This document shows positions 5,834-9,569 of a DNA stretch of 9,569 nt, piece by piece; positions within the stretch are counted from its first letter, which is position 1, and every line of letters starts with the position of its first letter. A program made the position numbers and the translations under genes. Location: positions 1-9,569 of the forward strand of contig VBMR01000170.1 of assembly GCA_005878325.1 (NCBI GenBank), in the 5' to 3' direction. The stretch comes from Methanobacteriota archaeon (lineage in GTDB: Archaea > Thermoplasmatota > Thermoplasmata > RBG-16-68-12). The notes under the pieces are model-generated. The model was not told the origin of the DNA. It saw only the letters and a list, made by a program, of their open reading frames with translations, and did no database searches.

Positions 5834-6478
5834 ATGCTCCTCGTGAAGTTCGGCGGAAGCGTGCTGACGGACAAGGACCGCCTTCGCACCCCTCGCCCGG
5901 CCGCAATCCGACGCCTCGCCGCAGAGGCCGCGGCAGTCCGCGGGCCGCTCCTCGTCGTCCACGGAGCCGGGTCCTTCGGCCATATCCTCGCGGCGCGTCA
6001 TCGATTGAACGAGGGGGGCACGGCTCCCGCGCGACGGGCCGCCGCGGCCCGAGTCCAAGCGGACGTCCGAGAACTCGACCGGCTCGTCGTGGAGGCGCTG
6101 AACCGCGCGGGCCTGTCCGCGGTTCCGATCCCTCCCGCCGCGGTGCTGGTCCTCGATGACGGGAATGTCTCGACGGTGGATGTCACCGGGTTCCTGGAAT
6201 TCTCCTCGATGGGCTTCACGCCGGTCACGTTCGGCGACGTCGTGCGCGACCGGCGACGCGGCATCTCGATCTGTTCGGGCGACCTGATGATGCTCGAGCT
6301 CGCCCGCGCGTTTCGTCCAGACCGAGCAGTCTTCGCCGCCGACGTGGACGGCCTCTTCACCGCCGATCCGAAGCGCCGCAAGAGCGCGCGACTCCTGGAG
6401 ACGGTGGGACCTAAGGATTTCCGGGATGCACTGAGCGGCCGACGGGTCGTCGGCACCCGGATCGTCCGAGGTCCCTGA
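5834..6478 (+). CDS. ipk: Isopentenyl phosphate kinase, missing an internal C-terminal segment
   Basis: An amino-acid-kinase-fold enzyme that phosphorylates isopentenyl phosphate to IPP with ATP, the step unique to archaeal alternative mevalonate routes. Residues 1-195 match IPK well: KFGGSVLTDK (5-14) with Lys5 and Lys14, VVHGAGSFGH (41-50) with the substrate-phosphate His50, VTFGDVV (131-137), CSGD (147-150) and AADVDGLFTADPK (168-180). The total is only 214 residues, against about 245-260 for the family. After LLETVGPKDFRDAL the sequence goes straight to SGRRVVGTRIV, the normal last strand. The roughly 35 residues expected between, carrying DVTGG...K and the VYIING strand, are absent with the frame kept. 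The start agrees with the family and a TATA box 32 bases upstream. First gene of the operon; the isomerase follows after 1 base. Identity is firm; activity as sequenced is doubtful. Confidence 0.9.
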   Translation: MLLVKFGGSVLTDKDRLRTPRPAAIRRLAAEAAAVRGPLLVVHGAGSFGHILAARHRLNEGGTAPARRAAAARVQADVRELDRLVVEALNRAGLSAVPIPPAAVLVLDDGNVSTVDVTGFLEFSSMGFTPVTFGDVVRDRRRGISICSGDLMMLELARAFRPDRAVFAADVDGLFTADPKRRKSARLLETVGPKDFRDALSGRRVVGTRIVRGP

Positions 6479-6479
6479 C

Positions 6480-7550
6480 ATGGCGGAGCCGTCCAGGACG
6501 GAACAGCGGAAAGCGGAGCACGTGAACATCATCCTGCAGGAGAACGTCTCCGCGGAGTACAACTACTGGAACGACGTGCGCCTGGTCCACGACGCCCTGC
6601 CGGAGATCGACCTGGACGGGATCGACCTGCGGGTGAAATTCCTCGGGAAGCAACTCGAGGCGCCCCTCATCATCTCCTCCATGACCGGTGGCTTCGGGAT
6701 GGGGAAGCAGATCAACGAGAACCTGGCGCGGGCCGCGGCGGACGTCGGCGTCGCGATGGGCGTCGGGTCCCAGCGCGCGGCCCTCGAGAAGCCGGACTTG
6801 TTCCCGACCTATGCGGTCGTGAAGGACTATGACGTGCCGCTCGTCCTCGCGAACCTCGGGGCGCCGCAGCTCGTGGCGCAGGAGGGCAAGCGGGCCTACG
6901 GGGTCGCGGATGCCAAGCGGGCGATCGAGATGATTGACGCGGACGCGCTCATCATCCACCTCAATTTCCTCCAGGAGGTCGTCCAGCCGGAAGGGGATCG
7001 GAAAGCGAAAGGCTGCCTCGCCGCGATCCGGACCCTCGCCTCGCGGTTCCCCGTCATGGCGAAGGAGACGGGTGCCGGGATCTCCCACGAGGCCGCGACG
7101 CGGCTGAAGGAGGCGGGCGTCAAGGCGATCGACGTGGGCGGCCTCGGAGGCACATCGTTCTCGGCGGTCGAGCACTATCGGGCGCGGAAGGAGGCGTCGT
7201 CCCTCAAGGAGCGGCTCGGGGCCACTTTCTGGAACTGGGGCATCCCGACGCCCGCCTCGATCCTGCTGTCCGATGTCGGCCTGCCGCTCGTCGCGACGGG
7301 AGGGATTCGGAGCGGATTGGATGCCGCGAAGGGCATCGCGCTCGGGGCCACTATGGCCGGAATGGCGAAGCCCATGCTCGAGGCCGCGAAGGTCTCCGCG
7401 GACGCGGTCGTCACCGAGCTCCGCGCGGTGATCGAGGAACTGAAGGCCGCGATGTTCTTGACAGGGTCCTCCTCGATCGAGGATCTCCAGGATCGCCCTG
7501 TGATCGTGTCCCCGCCCACCGCGAGCTGGCTCGAGGCGCACCAGGCGTGA
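6480..7550 (+). CDS. fni: Type II isopentenyl-diphosphate delta-isomerase (FMN-dependent)
   Basis: Interconverts IPP and DMAPP using reduced FMN and Mg2+; a cytoplasmic TIM-barrel enzyme found in archaea and some bacteria, unrelated to type I Idi. At 356 residues it has the normal length. Family motifs in order: RKAEHVNI (10-17) for substrate diphosphate, APLIISSMTGG (61-71) for FMN, GVGSQRAAL (94-102), HLNFLQEVVQPEGD (160-173) with catalytic Gln165 and Mg2+-binding Glu166, MAKETGAGIS (193-202) with Lys195, DVGGLGGTSF (218-227) and ATGGIRSGLDAAKGIALGA (272-290) for the FMN phosphate. All appear intact. The ATG lies 1 base after the IPK stop, with GAGGT seven bases upstream inside the IPK end, so translation is SD-driven and probably coupled. 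The prenyl synthase follows after 4 bases. Confidence 0.97.
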   Translation: MAEPSRTEQRKAEHVNIILQENVSAEYNYWNDVRLVHDALPEIDLDGIDLRVKFLGKQLEAPLIISSMTGGFGMGKQINENLARAAADVGVAMGVGSQRAALEKPDLFPTYAVVKDYDVPLVLANLGAPQLVAQEGKRAYGVADAKRAIEMIDADALIIHLNFLQEVVQPEGDRKAKGCLAAIRTLASRFPVMAKETGAGISHEAATRLKEAGVKAIDVGGLGGTSFSAVEHYRARKEASSLKERLGATFWNWGIPTPASILLSDVGLPLVATGGIRSGLDAAKGIALGATMAGMAKPMLEAAKVSADAVVTELRAVIEELKAAMFLTGSSSIEDLQDRPVIVSPPTASWLEAHQA

Positions 7551-7554
7551 CCCG

Positions 7555-8676
7555 ATGACGACCTCGGAGGACGAATCCGCCGAGACGTCCCTCGAGGCGC
7601 TCCTGCGTCCCTATCGGGAGACGTCGAACGCCCAGATCACGGCCCTCTGGAACGAGTTCGCGGCCGCCCATCCGGAGAGCGCCTTCCCGTCGACGAAGAC
7701 GATGCGGCGCAATGCGCGGTTGTTCCTCGCGGGCAAGCGGTATCGGTATGCCATCGCCCTCGCCGGCTATCGCTTGCTCACGGGCGAATCGCCATCCCGC
7801 GGTCTCGAACGGGCCGGCACGTGGCTCGAATGGTATCACCTCTACACGCTGTTCCTGGATGACATCATGGACGAGGACGTGCGACGGAGGACCCTGCCCA
7901 GCGCCTGGTCCACGAACGCGAAGCTGTACCGCGGTCCCGATGCGGACCGACCCGCCGTGGCCTTCCGGACCCGGAGGCATCGGTACGGAATCTCCCAGGC
8001 AATCCTCGACGCCCTCCGGATCCGGTCCCTCGCGGAACACGCGATCGAAGGGGCGGGAGACCTCCATCCGTCCGTGCGCCTCGAACTGTTGTCCGAGCTG
8101 ACGGCCGTCGACGTGGTCCTGAGCGACGGGCAGGGCCTGGACATCGACTTCGAACGGATGGCGAAGGTGCCCGAAGAGGCCTACGTGCGGATGAGCGAGG
8201 CGAAGACCGCCCGCTTGTACCTGGGCGCCGCCGCGACGGCGGCGATCGCCGCGAGGGCTTCCTCGGAAGATCGCTTCGCCCTGGAGGCCTACGCACGCCA
8301 CTTCGCGATCGCGTTTCAGGACCGCGACGACCTCCTCGGGACCGGCGTGGTCCCGTCGCAGATCGGAGGATCGAGCGAAGGAGACATCCGGCAGGGGAAG
8401 CGGACGCGCCTGTACGTCCTCGCCCTCGAGCGGCTCCCCCTGAAAGATCGGGCCGCCTTCCTGCGCGCGTACGGCCGGGGCCCGCAGACAACGAAGCGGG
8501 ACATCGCGATGGTCCGCGAGCTCCTCCGCCGTCATGTTCGGTCCGAGATGGAGAGCCGGATCGACGCGAACCTTACGGCCGCGAAGCAAGCCCTGTCCCG
8601 CCTCTCGGCGAAGGATCCGGAGGCGCGCTCCCTCCTCGAGGCGCTCCTCGACGTGCAGCGGGTCCGGGTCCGCTAG
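7555..8676 (+). CDS. Polyprenyl (probably geranylgeranyl) diphosphate synthase
   Basis: A trans-isoprenyl diphosphate synthase that condenses IPP onto DMAPP and longer allylic diphosphates; in archaea the GGPP product feeds ether-lipid synthesis. It has 373 residues, with a longer N-terminus than usual. Visible motifs: GKRYR (60-64) for IPP binding, first aspartate-rich motif DDIMD (102-106) followed by RRR (110-112), EAKTARLY (215-222) with Lys218, AFQDRDDLLG (253-262) as the second aspartate-rich motif, and DIRQGKRT (277-284). The residue five before the first motif is Tyr97; an aromatic here usually limits chain length to FPP/GGPP. The fifth position of the second motif is Gly262 instead of Asp, a known variant. 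The usual A-G-D after the first motif reads ILDAL. Third gene of the operon; its TAG overlaps the radB TAG. Family certain, chain length inferred. Confidence 0.9.
   Translation: MTTSEDESAETSLEALLRPYRETSNAQITALWNEFAAAHPESAFPSTKTMRRNARLFLAGKRYRYAIALAGYRLLTGESPSRGLERAGTWLEWYHLYTLFLDDIMDEDVRRRTLPSAWSTNAKLYRGPDADRPAVAFRTRRHRYGISQAILDALRIRSLAEHAIEGAGDLHPSVRLELLSELTAVDVVLSDGQGLDIDFERMAKVPEEAYVRMSEAKTARLYLGAAATAAIAARASSEDRFALEAYARHFAIAFQDRDDLLGTGVVPSQIGGSSEGDIRQGKRTRLYVLALERLPLKDRAAFLRAYGRGPQTTKRDIAMVRELLRRHVRSEMESRIDANLTAAKQALSRLSAKDPEARSLLEALLDVQRVRVR
8673..8676. other. Shared CTAG: both convergent stop codons in one palindrome
   Basis: The prenyl synthase ends in TAG (8674-8676) on the plus strand and radB ends in TAG (8675-8673) on the minus strand. 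The tetranucleotide CTAG is its own reverse complement, so it supplies both stops. No intergenic DNA is left for terminators, so each transcript must run into the neighbouring gene's antisense strand. Confidence 0.95.
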
Positions 8677-9341
8677 CCCTCGAGGCCGTGCGCGGTGATC
8701 CGGAAGGCGGCCCGCGTGCCCTCCTCGCGGTGCCGGTGCTTCTCGAGGACCGCGGTCCGGGCGCTCGTCCCCGAGCGCTCGAATCGGATGATCGTCTTCG
8801 CATTGTGGCTGAGCATGTGTCCACCGAGCGGGAGGTAGGCGCCCGTTTCGATGTCCGTGTACACCTGGGACGTCACCACGACCGGGATCCCGCGCTCCCG
8901 CGAGGCGCGCAGGAGTTTCGCGATCTGCCGCGTGAGTCCATACCGTTCCTCCCGCCGGGTCTCGTCGCGCATCGTGAGCCGATAGTGCATCGTCACGCTG
9001 TCGATCACGATCAGCCCGACGTCCGACTTGCCCGCCGCGAGCTTGACCGCCTTCTCGATCAAGTGTTCCTGCTCCTCGAAGCTGTACGGCTCGGAGAAGA
9101 GGATGTTCTTCGCGACGACCTCGAAGTCGTCCCCGCAGATTTGCCGGAGGCGTTCCAGGGAGACGCCCTCCGTGTCGATGTAGATCACTTTCCGACCGGA
9201 GCGCACGACGTTCCGCGCGAGCTGCAGGCAGAAGTTCGTCTTGCCGCTCCCCGCCTCGCCATGGAGGAGGGTGATGCAGCCTTCCTCGACCCCCCCGCCC
9301 AGGAGGTCGTCGAGGACCCGGCAGCCCAAGGCCACCGTCAT
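8673..9341 (-). CDS. radB: DNA repair and recombination protein RadB (RecA/Rad51 paralogue)
   Basis: A 222-residue euryarchaeal RadB, a RadA paralogue consisting of the ATPase core without the N-terminal helix-hairpin-helix domain; it is thought to assist RadA in homologous recombination. The Walker A motif is GEAGSGKT (28-35) and Walker B is LIVIDS (110-115). TSTG-type entry is replaced by LGCRVLDDLLGGGVEEGCIT (5-24). IDTEG (55-59) and VVVTSQVYTD (154-163) are RecA-family blocks. The C-terminus ends FRITAHGLEG, typical of the family. The ATG at 9341 overlaps the TGA of the preceding gene as ATGA, with GAGG a few bases upstream, so it is likely coupled to that gene. It is convergent with the prenyl synthase, and both stops share CTAG at 8673-8676. 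Confidence 0.95.
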   Translation of the reverse strand: MTVALGCRVLDDLLGGGVEEGCITLLHGEAGSGKTNFCLQLARNVVRSGRKVIYIDTEGVSLERLRQICGDDFEVVAKNILFSEPYSFEEQEHLIEKAVKLAAGKSDVGLIVIDSVTMHYRLTMRDETRREERYGLTRQIAKLLRASRERGIPVVVTSQVYTDIETGAYLPLGGHMLSHNAKTIIRFERSGTSARTAVLEKHRHREEGTRAAFRITAHGLEG

Positions 9342-9569
9342 TTGCCTCGCGAGCCCCCTTCGTCTCGTTCATCCGTTGAGAGGTCCGCGGGAAGGCTCGA
9401 CATGTATGCGCCGTCTGGTGTCCACACGACGACGCCTCTTGGGCCGGCGGTCCGCGGTGCCGGCCGAAGGGGCCGTTGCTCCCCGCTCTCGGGGTGGACC
9501 GCGACGACCTCGCCCGATTCGACGTGCTCGAGGCGCGCCTCGAATCGTTCCGAGTCGATCCGTCTCGCC
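9338..9569 (-). CDS. Hypothetical protein, C-terminal 76 residues (5' end beyond the window)
   Basis: An open frame entering from the right edge and ending in TGA at 9340-9338, sharing ATGA with the radB start. I derived it by reading the minus strand, because no start codon is inside the window. The visible part begins ARRIDSERFEARLEHVESGE, has a short beta-like block VVVWTPDGAYMSSLP, and ends in an acidic then basic tail STDERDEGGSRGK. Its support is the stop/start overlap with radB and plausible acidic/hydrophobic composition; the alternative frames here are Arg/Pro-rich. No family recognised. Coupling suggests it is co-expressed with radB, but no function can be proposed. Confidence 0.6.
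   Translation of the reverse strand, partial: ARRIDSERFEARLEHVESGEVVAVHPESGEQRPLRPAPRTAGPRGVVVWTPDGAYMSSLPADLSTDERDEGGSRGK

Noticed and set aside
6411..7541. 376-codon minus-strand frame opposite the isomerase
   Set aside because: Antisense shadow of a highly conserved enzyme; no family motifs and no promoter or ribosome-binding site.
7411..9372. 653-codon open frame on the minus strand
   Set aside because: It runs antisense to the isomerase and prenyl synthase and out of frame through radB; its composition (Arg, Gly, Pro) is that of a shadow frame.
1..9569. CRISPR arrays, tRNA/rRNA genes, insertion sequences, inverted repeats of mobile elements
   Set aside because: None seen on reading both strands; nearly all bases are assigned to housekeeping genes.

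Overview
The window is high-GC, gene-dense archaeal DNA, most likely from a GC-rich member of the Thermoplasmatota or a neighbouring euryarchaeal lineage. This rests on gene content: RadB, archaeal ribosomal protein L10e (uL16), archaeal-type Dph2, archease, isopentenyl phosphate kinase (IPK), type II IPP isomerase, and a decarboxylase resembling the haloarchaeal/Thermoplasmata group. There are no rRNA, tRNA, CRISPR or mobile elements, and no gene-free stretch longer than about 105 bases. I cannot name the genus from the sequence alone.

Minus strand, right to left from 5729 to 1: L10e; a small two-pass membrane protein; Dph2 (diphthamide synthesis); a VOC/glyoxalase-fold protein; QueC; QueE, which is broken; archease; a HAD-fold hydrolase; and the N-terminal part of a mevalonate-pathway decarboxylase that leaves the window on the left. 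Spacing is tight, with TGATG (VOC/queC) and ATGA (HAD/decarboxylase) overlaps. The theme is translation and tRNA modification (uL16, diphthamide, preQ0/archaeosine, archease), followed by isoprenoid synthesis.

Plus strand, 5834 to 8676: a compact three-gene isoprenoid operon, IPK, type II IPP isomerase and polyprenyl (GGPP-type) synthase, with gaps of 1 and 4 bases. It diverges from L10e across a 104-base intergenic region holding back-to-back TATA-like boxes at leaderless spacing. Together with the decarboxylase at the left edge, the window covers most of the late part of an archaeal 'alternative' mevalonate route: isopentenyl phosphate, IPP, DMAPP, then prenyl diphosphate for ether lipids. 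At its 3' end the operon meets radB tail to tail, and the two stop codons share one CTAG. The C-terminal end of an unrecognised gene lies just upstream of radB.

The most notable observations are two genes that appear to have lost internal segments. queE loses its middle section and shifts frame near 1911. IPK is in frame but lacks about 35 residues holding the family's DVTGG...K segment near 6430. Either these are real lesions with consequences for archaeosine and isoprenoid synthesis, or the assembly has dropped short segments. I did not find a clearly new multi-gene system; the rest is ordinary archaeal housekeeping.
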